This document shows positions 27,214 to 35,924 of a stretch of 64,000 bases of DNA, piece after piece; the first letter of the stretch is position 1; the number at the start of each line of letters is the position of its first letter. Under the pieces are notes generated by a model, which saw only the letters and a program-made list of their open reading frames with translations, had not been told where the DNA came from and ran no database searches. Both the position numbers and the translations under genes were made by a program. The DNA is from Marisediminitalea aggregata (GTDB lineage: Bacteria > Pseudomonadota > Gammaproteobacteria > Enterobacterales > Alteromonadaceae). The stretch spans positions 616,439-680,438 of the forward strand of contig NZ_FQWD01000002.1 in the NCBI RefSeq assembly GCF_900129565.1, given 5' to 3'.

Positions 27214-27948
27214 TTAGTGCACATCTCGCCAGTATTCTTTTTTCAGCAAGTATACAAACACAAACAGCACTAAAATGAATACCAGAACCCACTTACCAAT
27301 CGACTCAGATTCGAGGCGGAAAGGCTCGCCGGTATACTCAAGGTAATTCACCAAATCCAGTACCGCCTGGTCGTATTCTGCCGTTGTCATGCTGCCGTCG
27401 CCATCGGTTTTAATACCAACGTGACGCATGACTTTTTCGCCGTCAACCAGTGCTTCTTCCTCGGTCATACGAGGTGTACCTTGCAGAGGCTGAAGTACGT
27501 GAGGCATACCCACTTCAGGGAATACGGTGTTGTTAACGCCAAATGGACGAGACTCATCTACGTAAAAAGAACGCAAATAGGTGTAGATCCAATCAGCACC
27601 GCGAACACGAGCAACCAGTGTCAGGTCTGGTGGCGCAGCACCAAACCACACAGCAGCAGACTCAGCCGGCATTGAACGCGTGATGTAATCAGAGATTTTC
27701 TCACCGGTAAACTGCAGGTTTTCCTGTGCTAAATCTTCCGGAATACCCAGGTCGTTAAAGGTGCGCTGATAACGCTGGTACTGCTGGCCGTGACAGCCAA
27801 GGCAATAGTTCATGAAGATCTTAGCACCACGCTGTAACGACGCCTTGTCAGACAAATCATAGTTAGCTTTGTCCAGGTGTACGTTACCGCCTGCGGCAAA
27901 CGCAAAACCAGGTAATAGCAAAGCCAGAATACAAATTAGTTTTCTCAT
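27214..27948 (-). CDS. petC: Cytochrome c1 of the bc1 complex
   Basis: This haem-c subunit of ubiquinol-cytochrome c reductase passes electrons from the Rieske protein to cytochrome c. The 244-residue precursor has a signal peptide (ending FAFA), the haem motif CLGCH (about residues 50-54), a likely methionine ligand in ITRSMPAESA or later in the chain, and a C-terminal membrane anchor (KWVLVFILVLFVFVYLL). Its start overlaps the petB stop by 4 bases (ATGA). Confidence 0.95.
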   Translation of the reverse strand: MRKLICILALLLPGFAFAAGGNVHLDKANYDLSDKASLQRGAKIFMNYCLGCHGQQYQRYQRTFNDLGIPEDLAQENLQFTGEKISDYITRSMPAESAAVWFGAAPPDLTLVARVRGADWIYTYLRSFYVDESRPFGVNNTVFPEVGMPHVLQPLQGTPRMTEEEALVDGEKVMRHVGIKTDGDGSMTTAEYDQAVLDLVNYLEYTGEPFRLESESIGKWVLVFILVLFVFVYLLKKEYWRDVH

Positions 27949-29210
27949 TTAGGGATCCTCGCTGGAACTGGTTTTGTGGTCTCATTTTTACTGTAGATGA
28001 ACAGTAAGATGAAGAACCCGAAATACATTACTGTCAGAATTTGTGAGGCAGTAATTTTCCAGTTTTCCTGCGGCGTACCACCCAGGTAACCCAAGAATAC
28101 GAACACAATGGCAAACACAATCAGGTTAGTTTTGTGCAGACCACTGCGATAACGCCATGACTTCACAGTACCACGGTCGAACCAAGGTAACAGGAACAGG
28201 AAGATAATGGCGCCAAACATGGCGATAACACCAAACAGCTTATCCGGAACCGCTTTCAGGATGGCGTAAAACGGTGTGAAGTACCAAACCGGGAAGATGT
28301 GCTCTGGTGTCTTCAGCGGATTAGCGATTTCAAAGTTAGGATGCTCCAGGAATTTACCACCCATTTCAGGGGCAAAGAACATAATGTATGTGAAACCAGC
28401 CAGGAAGATACAGAACGCCACCAGGTCTTTCAGCACGATGTGCGGGAAGAACGGCAATACGTCATCAGCAATGTCGTACTTGCTGGTGTAGTACTCGTGA
28501 ATTTCAAACTTGGTTTTCTCGTCTTCAGACAAGCTGCCTTTCTTGTGCTTGATAGCCACGCCGTCAGGGTTGTTTGAACCCACTTCGTGAAGCGCAATGA
28601 TGTGCAGGAATACCAGAATCACAATTACCAGTGGCAATGCGATAACGTGCAGAGCGAAGAAACGGTTTAGCGTAGCACCAGAGATAACGTAGTCACCCTG
28701 AATCCACTGAACCAGGTCAGGACCAATCACCGGAATCGCACTAAATAGAGATACGATTACCTGTGCACCCCAGTAAGACATTTGTCCCCATGGCAGTACA
28801 TAGCCCATGAAAGCTTCCGCCATCAGCGCCAGATAAATTAGCATACCGAAGATCCACAGTAATTCACGTGGCTTCTGGTAGGAACCGTAAATCATGCCGC
28901 GGAACATGTGCAGATACACCACAATGAAGAACGCAGAGGCGCCGGTGCTGTGCATGTAGCGAATAATCCAACCGTAGTCGATTTCGCGCATGATGTATTC
29001 AACTGAAGCAAACGCGCCTTCAGCAGTCGGGTTAAAGTTCATGGTTAGCCAGATACCGGTAACAATCTGGTTTACCAGTACGACAGTGGCTAAAAACCCA
29101 AACACGTACCAGAAGTTCATGTTTTTGGGTGCAGGGTATTGGATTGCGTGCATATTGGCTACACGCATCATTGGGATACGTTCTTCGATCCAGGCTAAAA
29201 ACGCTTGCAT
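27945..29210 (-). CDS. petB: Cytochrome b of the bc1 complex
   Basis: This is the multi-helix, di-haem membrane subunit that oxidises ubiquinol. Conserved features include FWYVFGFLATVVLVNQIVTG, YMHSTGASAFFIVVYLHMFRG (haem ligands), WGAQVIVSLFSAIPVIG and PEHIFPVWYFTPFYAILKA (the PEWY-type Qo motif is seen here as PVWY). The ATG at 29210 has GGAGG nearby and gives 421 residues; a longer frame to 29258 overlaps petA and is unlikely. Confidence 0.95.
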   Translation of the reverse strand: MQAFLAWIEERIPMMRVANMHAIQYPAPKNMNFWYVFGFLATVVLVNQIVTGIWLTMNFNPTAEGAFASVEYIMREIDYGWIIRYMHSTGASAFFIVVYLHMFRGMIYGSYQKPRELLWIFGMLIYLALMAEAFMGYVLPWGQMSYWGAQVIVSLFSAIPVIGPDLVQWIQGDYVISGATLNRFFALHVIALPLVIVILVFLHIIALHEVGSNNPDGVAIKHKKGSLSEDEKTKFEIHEYYTSKYDIADDVLPFFPHIVLKDLVAFCIFLAGFTYIMFFAPEMGGKFLEHPNFEIANPLKTPEHIFPVWYFTPFYAILKAVPDKLFGVIAMFGAIIFLFLLPWFDRGTVKSWRYRSGLHKTNLIVFAIVFVFLGYLGGTPQENWKITASQILTVMYFGFFILLFIYSKNETTKPVPARIPK

Positions 29211-29211
29211 G

Positions 29212-29844
29212 TTAAGCAACCTCCGCTTCTGAACCAATGATGACGGTATTTTCGTCAACGAATTGGTACGGTGGCACCACCAGGTTTAATGGTGCAGGAA
29301 CATTTTCGAATACGCGTCCTGCCATATCAAACTTAGAGCCGTGACATGGGCAGAAGAAGCCATCCGGTACGCCTTCAACATATTCTTCGAAGGCACCGTC
29401 TTTCATATGCTGTGGAGAACATCCAAGGTGGGTACAAATACCAACCAGGATCAAATATTCTTCTTTTAGTGAACGATACTGATTTTTTGCAAAAGCAGGC
29501 TGTTGCTCATTTTCAGAATTAGGGTCGCGTAACTGATCTTCGTGATTGCCTAATTCAGCAAGAATCTCAGGGGTACGGCGCACAATCCAGACCGGCTTGC
29601 TTCGCCACATAACACGAATCAGCTGACCGGGTTCAATTGCACTGATATCTACCTCGACATCAGCACCGGCCGCTTTCGCTTTCGCACTCGGATTCCAAGA
29701 CGCTACAAAAGGTACAGCCGCACCAGCTGCACCTACGCCGCCAACAACACACGTTGCTACGGTTAAAAACCGACGGCGCGGATTGTCTTGCGGCTTGTCA
29801 TCACTCAGCGCAGACTCTTTTGCATCTACAGACACATTGCTCAT
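29212..29844 (-). CDS. petA: Rieske iron-sulfur subunit of the bc1 complex
   Basis: The Rieske [2Fe-2S] protein takes the first electron from ubiquinol. The cluster motifs are CTHLGCSP and FCPCHGSKFD, both intact. The N-terminus carries a twin-arginine signal-anchor (RRRFLTVATCVVGGVGAAGAAVPF, split here into the RRR motif and the hydrophobic core), as in other Rieske proteins exported by Tat. At 210 residues the size is typical. It is the first gene of petABC. Confidence 0.96.
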   Translation of the reverse strand: MSNVSVDAKESALSDDKPQDNPRRRFLTVATCVVGGVGAAGAAVPFVASWNPSAKAKAAGADVEVDISAIEPGQLIRVMWRSKPVWIVRRTPEILAELGNHEDQLRDPNSENEQQPAFAKNQYRSLKEEYLILVGICTHLGCSPQHMKDGAFEEYVEGVPDGFFCPCHGSKFDMAGRVFENVPAPLNLVVPPYQFVDENTVIIGSEAEVA

Positions 29845-30321
29845 CCACTTTTCTCCAGGTTTTGGATAATATGAATCCGAGAATCACCTACCTAGGTCAG
29901 TGTTTAACGGTATTCATGGTACTTATCGTGTTACTCGCTCTTGGTACTTTTTGCAGTTCGGCGATTTCACGAAAGAAAGTCAAATTTTTCGACCGAAAAT
30001 GATAAAAGAAAACCCCCTCAAAACACAAGGAATTACTGGAATTAACTAGCGAAATAGTTGTAAGGTTTGAGCCCCATCAAAGACGATGAGACGAAAGTCG
30101 TAAACCCAAACACAGCAAATCACATATTTTTTACATGGATTTAGCATTTGCTTTGACTCGTCGCCAGCCCATAGTACGCCAAGCTTTCCCATTGATTAAT
30201 TTATACTCAGCAGCAGGGTGCCATTCGCTGCCCGCATGTAGCTGAAAAAACAAACAATGCGCTTAGTTTTTATCACGGTTAACAAATCCGCTTTTTTCTA
30301 AAAACGGCCTTTTTTTGAAAT
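29845..30321. other. Intergenic region upstream of petA
   Basis: These 477 bases hold the petABC promoter but no gene I can support. A 43-residue plus-strand frame from 29871 overlaps the petA leader and has no good ribosome site. The remainder is AT-rich with several homopolymer runs near 30290-30320. Confidence 0.45.
29999..30028 (-). promoter_or_regulatory. Candidate sigma-70 promoter for petABC
   Basis: On the minus strand TTGTGT (30028-30023) and TATCAT (30004-29999) are separated by 18 bases, about 155 bases before the petA start. The match is moderate and unproven. Confidence 0.3.
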
Positions 30322-30693
30322 TTAGCCAGCAAACCGCTCATTCAGGTAGCTGATGATGGCCTTAGACTCATACATCCACTCCACCTGACCATCGTCATGC
30401 TGAATACGCAAACAAGGCACCTGTACTTTACCGCCGCCATTAATTAGCGCATCACGATGCGGTGAGCCTTGTGTGGCGCTCAGCTTTTTTACGGGAGCAT
30501 TCAGTTTATAGATTACACGACGGGTTTTGGTACAAAACGGGCAGGCGAAAAAATGATAAAGGGTTAAATTCGAAGCAACTTCATTGACCTTCTGTTGAGC
30601 TTCTGGTGAACGTTTGATGCGACTCCAGCGGGTTACAACATCGGCAGAAACAATCACTAATCCCAGGGCATTTCTGATTAATTTTACTAACAT
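30322..30693 (-). CDS. Glutaredoxin-like protein
   Basis: This 123-residue protein has a hydrophobic N-terminus (LIRNALGLVIVSADVVT), possibly a membrane anchor, then a glutaredoxin/GST-N thioredoxin fold: LTLYHFFACPFCTKTRRVIY with the CPFC redox motif, and KVQVPCLRIQHDDGQ with the cis-proline that contacts glutathione. The C-terminus (MYESKAIISYLNERF) resembles GST N-domains. It probably acts as a thiol-disulfide oxidoreductase. It sits between rpsI and petA, where other gamma-proteobacteria have rpsI directly followed by petABC. Confidence 0.85.
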   Translation of the reverse strand: MLVKLIRNALGLVIVSADVVTRWSRIKRSPEAQQKVNEVASNLTLYHFFACPFCTKTRRVIYKLNAPVKKLSATQGSPHRDALINGGGKVQVPCLRIQHDDGQVEWMYESKAIISYLNERFAG

Positions 30694-30803
30694 ACCTTTC
30701 TCTTACTTTGCATTAGTGTGAATGAAGAACGTTTGTGTGCGGCGATCCGGATAAGCTGGACCCCTGTTCGTTTGAAGACACAAACAACCCAATGTGGGCA
30801 GGT

Positions 30804-30830
30804 AAAAAAAAACCCGGCAAAAGCCGGGTT
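30804..30830 (-). terminator. Intrinsic terminator of rplM-rpsI
   Basis: AACCCGGC, loop AAAA, GCCGGGTT; on the minus strand the hairpin runs into a long T stretch. It lies about 20 bases after the rpsI stop. Confidence 0.92.
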
Positions 30831-30851
30831 TTTGAAACCGTATAAAACGAA

Positions 30852-31244
30852 TTAACGTTTTGAGAACTGAGGCTTCTTACGTGCTTTATGCAGACCAACT
30901 TTCTTACGTTCAACGCGACGAGCGTCACGAGTAACAAAGCCAGCTTTGCGCAGCGCAGGACGAAGAGCTTCGTCATATTCCATCAGAGCACGAGTGATAC
31001 CGTGACGGATTGCACCAGCCTGACCATTTGAACCACCACCAGCAACAGTGATGTAAAGGTCAAATTTTTCAGTCATTTCAACTAACTCAAGTGGTTGACG
31101 AACAACCATACATTCAGTTTCACGACCAAAGTACTCGTCAAGAGCACGTTTGTTTACTGTGATGTTTCCTGTACCTGGACGCAGGAATACACGAGCAGTA
31201 GAACTTTTGCGACGGCCAGTGCCGTAATATTGAGTATCTGCCAT
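30852..31244 (-). CDS. rpsI: 30S ribosomal protein S9
   Basis: S9 is recognised over its full 130 residues, from [19 protein letters not shown] to the basic C-terminal tail [20 protein letters not shown] ending in SKR, which reaches the P-site tRNA. It follows rplM by 12 bases, the universal bacterial arrangement. Confidence 0.99.
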   Translation of the reverse strand: MADTQYYGTGRRKSSTARVFLRPGTGNITVNKRALDEYFGRETECMVVRQPLELVEMTEKFDLYITVAGGGSNGQAGAIRHGITRALMEYDEALRPALRKAGFVTRDARRVERKKVGLHKARKKPQFSKR

Positions 31245-31256
31245 GTGAGTAACTCC

Positions 31257-31685
31257 TTAGATGTCCAATACTTGAGGTTGTTGTGCAGTGTGCTTGTGCT
31301 CAGCACCCGCGTAAACTTTTAGCTTGCGGAACATTGCGCGGCCCAGAGGACCTTTTGGCAACATGCCTTTAACCGCTTTTTCAAGGACCATTTCTGGCTT
31401 GTGAGCGATCAGCTTCTCAAAGTTAGTTTCTTTCAGACCACCTGGGTAACCAGTGTGCGAGTAGTACATTTTGCCCTGAGCTTTGTTACCAGTTACAGTA
31501 ACTTTCTCTGCATTGATAACTACGATGTAATCACCAGTGTCAACGTGCGGTGTGTACTCAGGCTTGTGCTTACCACGTAAACGCAGAGCGATTTCTGAAG
31601 CTAAGCGGCCTAAAGTTTTGTCTGTGGCGTCTACCACGTACCAGTCACGTACAACCGTTTCTGGCTTTGCAACAAAAGTTTTCAT
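31257..31685 (-). CDS. rplM: 50S ribosomal protein L13
   Basis: L13 is an early 50S assembly protein. The 142-residue sequence is typical ([58 protein letters not shown]). It starts the rplM-rpsI operon; a strong promoter with a GC-rich discriminator lies about 140 bases upstream. Confidence 0.99.
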   Translation of the reverse strand: MKTFVAKPETVVRDWYVVDATDKTLGRLASEIALRLRGKHKPEYTPHVDTGDYIVVINAEKVTVTGNKAQGKMYYSHTGYPGGLKETNFEKLIAHKPEMVLEKAVKGMLPKGPLGRAMFRKLKVYAGAEHKHTAQQPQVLDI

Positions 31686-31784
31686 TTTTAAATTTACCCG
31701 AAAATAATTCGTCGTTACTTAGGTTTTTTGTAAAAACCCCCTGAAAAATCAATATACGGACCCCTTCGAATCCACTGATTTCTT

Positions 31785-31801
31785 CCACTTTCCCAAAGTG
31801 G
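31785..31801 (-). promoter_or_regulatory. Hairpin in the rplM leader
   Basis: CCACTTT and AAAGTGG pair around a 3-base loop in the untranslated leader, about 100 bases before rplM. In E. coli L13 represses its own operon through the leader; this hairpin may be part of such a site, but that is inference. Confidence 0.4.
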
Positions 31802-31822
31802 GTGTAACTGGGCAGGGCGCGA

Positions 31823-31851
31823 ATTATACAGGAATTGCCCAAAAAGCGAAC
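31823..31851 (-). promoter_or_regulatory. Promoter of rplM-rpsI with GC-rich discriminator
   Basis: On the minus strand a perfect TATAAT (31828-31823) is followed by TCGCGCCC, the GC-rich discriminator typical of stringently controlled ribosomal promoters. The -35 region (TTCGCT at 16-base spacing) is weak. Confidence 0.65.
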
Positions 31852-31932
31852 CCCTAATTTTTAAATTTTTCATTGGTAAATTCAAAAAATGTCATCTAGC
31901 CTTAAATGAGTTGTGTCTATTCGTTGTAGTAC

Positions 31933-32856
31933 ATGAAAAACCTGGCCGTTGTTTTACTCTTATTCACCCTTTTTACACCTCACGGAGCTGCCTCAGAAAG
32001 CGGCGACGTCATTTTTGCTCGCGCTTTTGCTGACGACGCCTACGGTTATTATCACGCCAAGGTTTTACAACGCGTACTGGAGCTAACGCCTGAATTTGGT
32101 ATTGCCAATGCCGTGCCCCACCCTCAGCCCATGCCACAGGCCAGACAAATCATTAAACTAAAAAGCGGTGAAGCCGACGTAATGTGGAGTGCAACGTCAG
32201 ACATACGCGAACAACAATTGTTGCCAGTCCGTTTTCCGCTGCTACAAGGGCTGGCGGGTTACCGTGTACTGGTCATTAATGCTTATAAACAGGCCCAGTT
32301 TCCTCAGTCGCTAGGTAAAGAAGCTATTCAGGGACTTGTGGGAGTACAGGGCAAGGATTGGCCGGACTTAGCGGTACTTCAACACAATGGATTCAAGGTA
32401 GAAGCAGCTCAGTGGAGTTTGTGGTTTCATACCATGTTTACCGCTGTAGAAAAAGGCATGGTAGATTACTTCCCCAGAAACGTTATCGAAGTCACCAACG
32501 ATCTTGAAAGACACAAAACCAAACGCATAAAGCTGGAAGACAACTTTATCCTGCGCTATCCGAGTTATGAGTATTTTTTCGTATCACCGCACAAGCCCGA
32601 CCTGGTAAATCGCATTCAGATAGGGTTGTTGCGGATGTTGGACAACGGTGAACTGAAAACCATGTTTGAAAAACACGAGAATCACCAAAAAGCCATGAAA
32701 CTGGCGACGGATCCCAACCGGAAAGTGTTCGATTTGGCGAACCCGGAGCTTTCTTATCACTTTGACGATCCGCTGTGGGTAAGCAATCCATCTTACATGC
32801 GCGCAGAGTTGGAAAAAGTTATTCAGTTTAATGCTCAGACCGCGAGCAAAAAGTAA
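31933..32856 (+). CDS. Periplasmic substrate-binding-like protein (SBP family 3 type)
   Basis: This 307-residue exported protein has a signal peptide (MKNLAVVLLLFTLFTPHGAA, cleavage near residue 20). The body resembles amino-acid-binding-protein folds: an opening RAFADDAYGYYHAKVLQRVL, then GEADVMWSATSD and EKGMVDYFPRNVIEV. No ABC permease or ATPase gene is adjacent, so it may be an orphan sensor or binding protein. It is divergent from rplM and convergent with mazG. Confidence 0.7.
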   Translation: MKNLAVVLLLFTLFTPHGAASESGDVIFARAFADDAYGYYHAKVLQRVLELTPEFGIANAVPHPQPMPQARQIIKLKSGEADVMWSATSDIREQQLLPVRFPLLQGLAGYRVLVINAYKQAQFPQSLGKEAIQGLVGVQGKDWPDLAVLQHNGFKVEAAQWSLWFHTMFTAVEKGMVDYFPRNVIEVTNDLERHKTKRIKLEDNFILRYPSYEYFFVSPHKPDLVNRIQIGLLRMLDNGELKTMFEKHENHQKAMKLATDPNRKVFDLANPELSYHFDDPLWVSNPSYMRAELEKVIQFNAQTASKK

Positions 32857-32866
32857 CGCGACCAGC

Positions 32867-33679
32867 CTACGCTTTGGCTTTCGCCTGCTGCCAAAGGTGC
32901 TCAAGTTCTGCCAGGCTCATATCGCTAAGCTGTTTATTCGATAGTTCTGCTGCCTGTTCTACCTGCGCAAAACGCTTGGCAAACTTAAGGTTTGCCCTGC
33001 GTAGCGCCGCATCAGCATCGACTTTGGCGTGACGGGCCAAATTCACCATAGCGAACAAGGCATCGCCAATTTCTTCTTCAAGTCTTAACGAGTCCACCGG
33101 TTCGGCTTGCAGTTCGGCCTGAATTTCGTCAACCTCTTCAGCGACTTTGTCCAGCACCGGCGCAATGTCAGGCCAGTCGAAGCCAACTTTGGCGCACTTT
33201 TTCTGGATTTTTTGCGCGTACATCAAGGCCGGTAACCCGGTGGGTACATCAGACAGCATCGACGCTTGCGATGAGGCCGACTCTGCCTTCTCCTGCGCTT
33301 TAATCGCGTCCCATTGAGCCGACAGCGCAGACTCATCCGTATCGGCACCTGCAAACACATGCGGGTGACGACGCTCCATTTTGTCGCTTATTGCATTCGC
33401 GATATCCGCAAACTCAAAATCGCCCTGTTCTTTGCCAATCTGGGCATAAAACACAATTTGAAACAACAAGTCGCCCAGTTCATCTTTTATATCTGCCGCG
33501 GCGCCCCGCTCAATAGCATCCACTGCTTCATAGGCTTCTTCGATGGTGTACCGGGTTAGCGACGACATGGTTTGTTGTGCATCCCAGGGGCAGCCCGTAT
33601 TGGGATCGCGCAACGCAGCCATAATGCCAAGCAGGCGATCCAGTGCTTTGCCGGGGCTAGTTGGATTTTCGTCTGACAT
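32867..33679 (-). CDS. mazG: Nucleoside triphosphate pyrophosphohydrolase MazG
   Basis: MazG hydrolyses NTPs to NMPs and in E. coli lowers (p)ppGpp. The 270-residue protein has two MazG domains: CPWDAQQTMSSLTRYTIEEAYE with DELGDLLFQIVFYAQ, and DKVAEEVDEIQ with EEIGDALFAMVNLARH. The acidic EExxE/ExxD Mg-binding residues are intact in both. Its start lies 23 bases inside the relA 3' end, as expected for the relA-mazG pair. Confidence 0.95.
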   Translation of the reverse strand: MSDENPTSPGKALDRLLGIMAALRDPNTGCPWDAQQTMSSLTRYTIEEAYEAVDAIERGAAADIKDELGDLLFQIVFYAQIGKEQGDFEFADIANAISDKMERRHPHVFAGADTDESALSAQWDAIKAQEKAESASSQASMLSDVPTGLPALMYAQKIQKKCAKVGFDWPDIAPVLDKVAEEVDEIQAELQAEPVDSLRLEEEIGDALFAMVNLARHAKVDADAALRRANLKFAKRFAQVEQAAELSNKQLSDMSLAELEHLWQQAKAKA

Positions 33680-35837
33680 CGAGTACGTCCTTCAATTGCC
33701 CAAGTTTAGACATCATTCGCGACAGGGTGTTGAGGTCAGCCACTTCAACCGACAGCGCGATTAACGCGGTTTGTGTCGACTTGTCGCTTTGACTGTTTAC
33801 GCCCAACAAAGCTACGCCCTCATTAGCCAGTACAGTAGTAATATCGCGCAGTAGACCGGTGCGATCGCTACAATACACGTCAACGGCCGCTTCAAACCCG
33901 ACATTGAGTTCATCAGACCAATTCACCTCTATCTGACGCTCGGGATGCTGAACCAGTAAATTCTGCAGCTGGTCACAGCTTTCTTTGTGAACGCTTACCC
34001 CGCGCCCCTGGGTGATATAACCCAGAATAGGCTCGCCGGGCACAGGCTGACAACAGTTTGCCAGTTGGCTTAGCAGGTGCCCCACGCCCTGCACCACCAC
34101 AGAGTCTTTTTTGCCTTTGCTGCGCGCCGCTTTACGGGTTTTCAGCTTAGGACTTAATTCAGGCTCAGTTGGCGGTGGCGCAAGCTGTTGTTGCAGGTAA
34201 TGCACCACTGACATAACCCGTACATCACCGGCACCGATAGCGGCATACAGTTCATCCAGCGAAGGCGCGTTGAACTTTTCGCAGGCGTCGACGGCTTTTT
34301 TCGCGCTGATGTGGACTTTAGCCAGTTCGCGCTCCAGCAGCTCTTTACCTGCCTGCTGATTCTTCTCTTTATCCTGCTTTTTGAAGAAACTGTGAATAGT
34401 GGCACGCGCTCGTGAAGAGTGCACATAACCCAAACCCGGATGCAACCAGTCCCGCGACGGGTTCGGCTCTTTGCCGGTTAATACATCAACCTGATCGCCA
34501 CTGTGCAGCTGATACGTAAAAGGCACAATCCGGCCGTTTACCTTGGCCCCGATACAGCGGTGGCCAACATTACTGTGAATGTAATAAGCAAAATCGACCG
34601 GTGTTGACCCCTGCGGCAAATCAATCACATCACCGCGAGGCGTAAACACATACACACGATCATCAAATACCTGGCTGCGTAGCTCTTCCACCAAATCGCC
34701 TGACTCGGCGACTTCTTCCTGCCACTGCAGGATTTTTCTCAGCCAGTTGATTCGCTCGTCGTAGCCAGACGCTTTGCCTGTACTGCCTTCTTTGTATTTC
34801 CAGTGCGCCGCTACACCAAGTTCTGCGTCCTGGTGCATTTTTTGAGTGCGGATCTGAATTTCTACGGCCTTCCCTTCCGGACCGACGATCACGGTGTGAA
34901 TAGACTGGTATCCATTGGCTTTTGGCGTGGCAATGTAATCGTCGAATTCATTGGGAATGTGCTTGTAGTGCGCATGCACCGTGCCCAGCGCCGCATAGCA
35001 ATCCTGCAAACGTTCGGCAATGATACGCACGGCACGGATATCGAACAGCTGCTCAAAAGTCAGGTGCTTTTTCTGCATCTTTTTCCAGATGCTGTAGATG
35101 TGTTTGGGGCGGCCGTACACTTCGGCTTTAATATGCTCAGCATCGACCAGCGACTGCAGCTCGGTAACGATGTTGTCAATGTATTCGGCGCGCTCGCGGC
35201 GTTTACCGTCGAGTTGTTTGGCGATTTGTTTGTAGGTAACCGGATGCAGGTAACGGAATGCCAGATCTTCCAGTTCCCACTTTAACTGACCAATACCCAG
35301 CCGGTTTGCCAGTGGCGCATAAATAGTCGCGCATTCGCGCGCTACCATGACCCGGGTTTCTTCGTCGGCTTTTTTAACCTGCTGTAACGCACAGATACGC
35401 TCAGCCATTTTAATGACTACCGCGCGCACATCTTCCACCATGGCAAGTAACATGCGGCGAATACTGTCGATGTGCTGTTCGTCTGGCGCAGACAGTTTGC
35501 TGGAAGACTGTTTGCGGTTGTGCAATGAACGTATGGCGTCCATGCGGCGCACGCCAACAATGAGCTGCTCGATTTCATCGCCGAAGGTGTCTTTCACTTC
35601 GGCGTCGGTCAGCATGTGTTGCTGACAGTAAGGAAAGACCAATGCGGCCTGGAGTGTCGCATCATCCATGTTGAGCTGATGCAGTATTTCAACCATTTCC
35701 TGACCCACCAGCAGTTGCTCGGGCATGTGCGAGATTTCACGCAGTTTTTGCCGCGTTTCTTCAGACATATCCAGGCTCGCCAGCCATTGCTCAAAAGGCG
35801 GCCGTTGTGCTTCATGCACTTTACGGGTTGAAACCAT
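33657..35837 (-). CDS. relA: (p)ppGpp synthetase RelA
   Basis: RelA makes (p)ppGpp on ribosomes stalled by uncharged tRNA. Domains in order: pseudo-hydrolase (no HD pair; RRMLLAMVEDVRAVVIKMAE), synthetase (KAEVYGRPKHIYSIWKKMQK, TPKANGYQSIHTVIVGPEG, DAELGVAAHWKYKEG), TGS (VYVFTPRGDVIDLPQGSTP), zinc-finger-like segment (QLANCCQPVPGEPILGYITQ) and ACT (DRTGLLRDITTVLANEGV). The missing HD motif marks RelA rather than SpoT. At 726 residues it is slightly shorter than E. coli RelA (744). Confidence 0.97.
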   Translation of the reverse strand: MVSTRKVHEAQRPPFEQWLASLDMSEETRQKLREISHMPEQLLVGQEMVEILHQLNMDDATLQAALVFPYCQQHMLTDAEVKDTFGDEIEQLIVGVRRMDAIRSLHNRKQSSSKLSAPDEQHIDSIRRMLLAMVEDVRAVVIKMAERICALQQVKKADEETRVMVARECATIYAPLANRLGIGQLKWELEDLAFRYLHPVTYKQIAKQLDGKRRERAEYIDNIVTELQSLVDAEHIKAEVYGRPKHIYSIWKKMQKKHLTFEQLFDIRAVRIIAERLQDCYAALGTVHAHYKHIPNEFDDYIATPKANGYQSIHTVIVGPEGKAVEIQIRTQKMHQDAELGVAAHWKYKEGSTGKASGYDERINWLRKILQWQEEVAESGDLVEELRSQVFDDRVYVFTPRGDVIDLPQGSTPVDFAYYIHSNVGHRCIGAKVNGRIVPFTYQLHSGDQVDVLTGKEPNPSRDWLHPGLGYVHSSRARATIHSFFKKQDKEKNQQAGKELLERELAKVHISAKKAVDACEKFNAPSLDELYAAIGAGDVRVMSVVHYLQQQLAPPPTEPELSPKLKTRKAARSKGKKDSVVVQGVGHLLSQLANCCQPVPGEPILGYITQGRGVSVHKESCDQLQNLLVQHPERQIEVNWSDELNVGFEAAVDVYCSDRTGLLRDITTVLANEGVALLGVNSQSDKSTQTALIALSVEVADLNTLSRMMSKLGQLKDVLDVRRKSN

Positions 35838-35924
35838 GATTCTTCACCAATTGTCCTGAGTCAGTTGTTACTTCAAGCAGATCTTACAGGCCTAAGACCC
35901 TAGCTGTCCGTGTTCTGTTCCCGC

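Noticed and set aside
29871-30002. 43-residue hydrophobic plus-strand frame antisense to the petA leader
   Set aside because: Weak ribosome site and overlap with the expected petABC promoter; hydrophobic composition alone is not enough.
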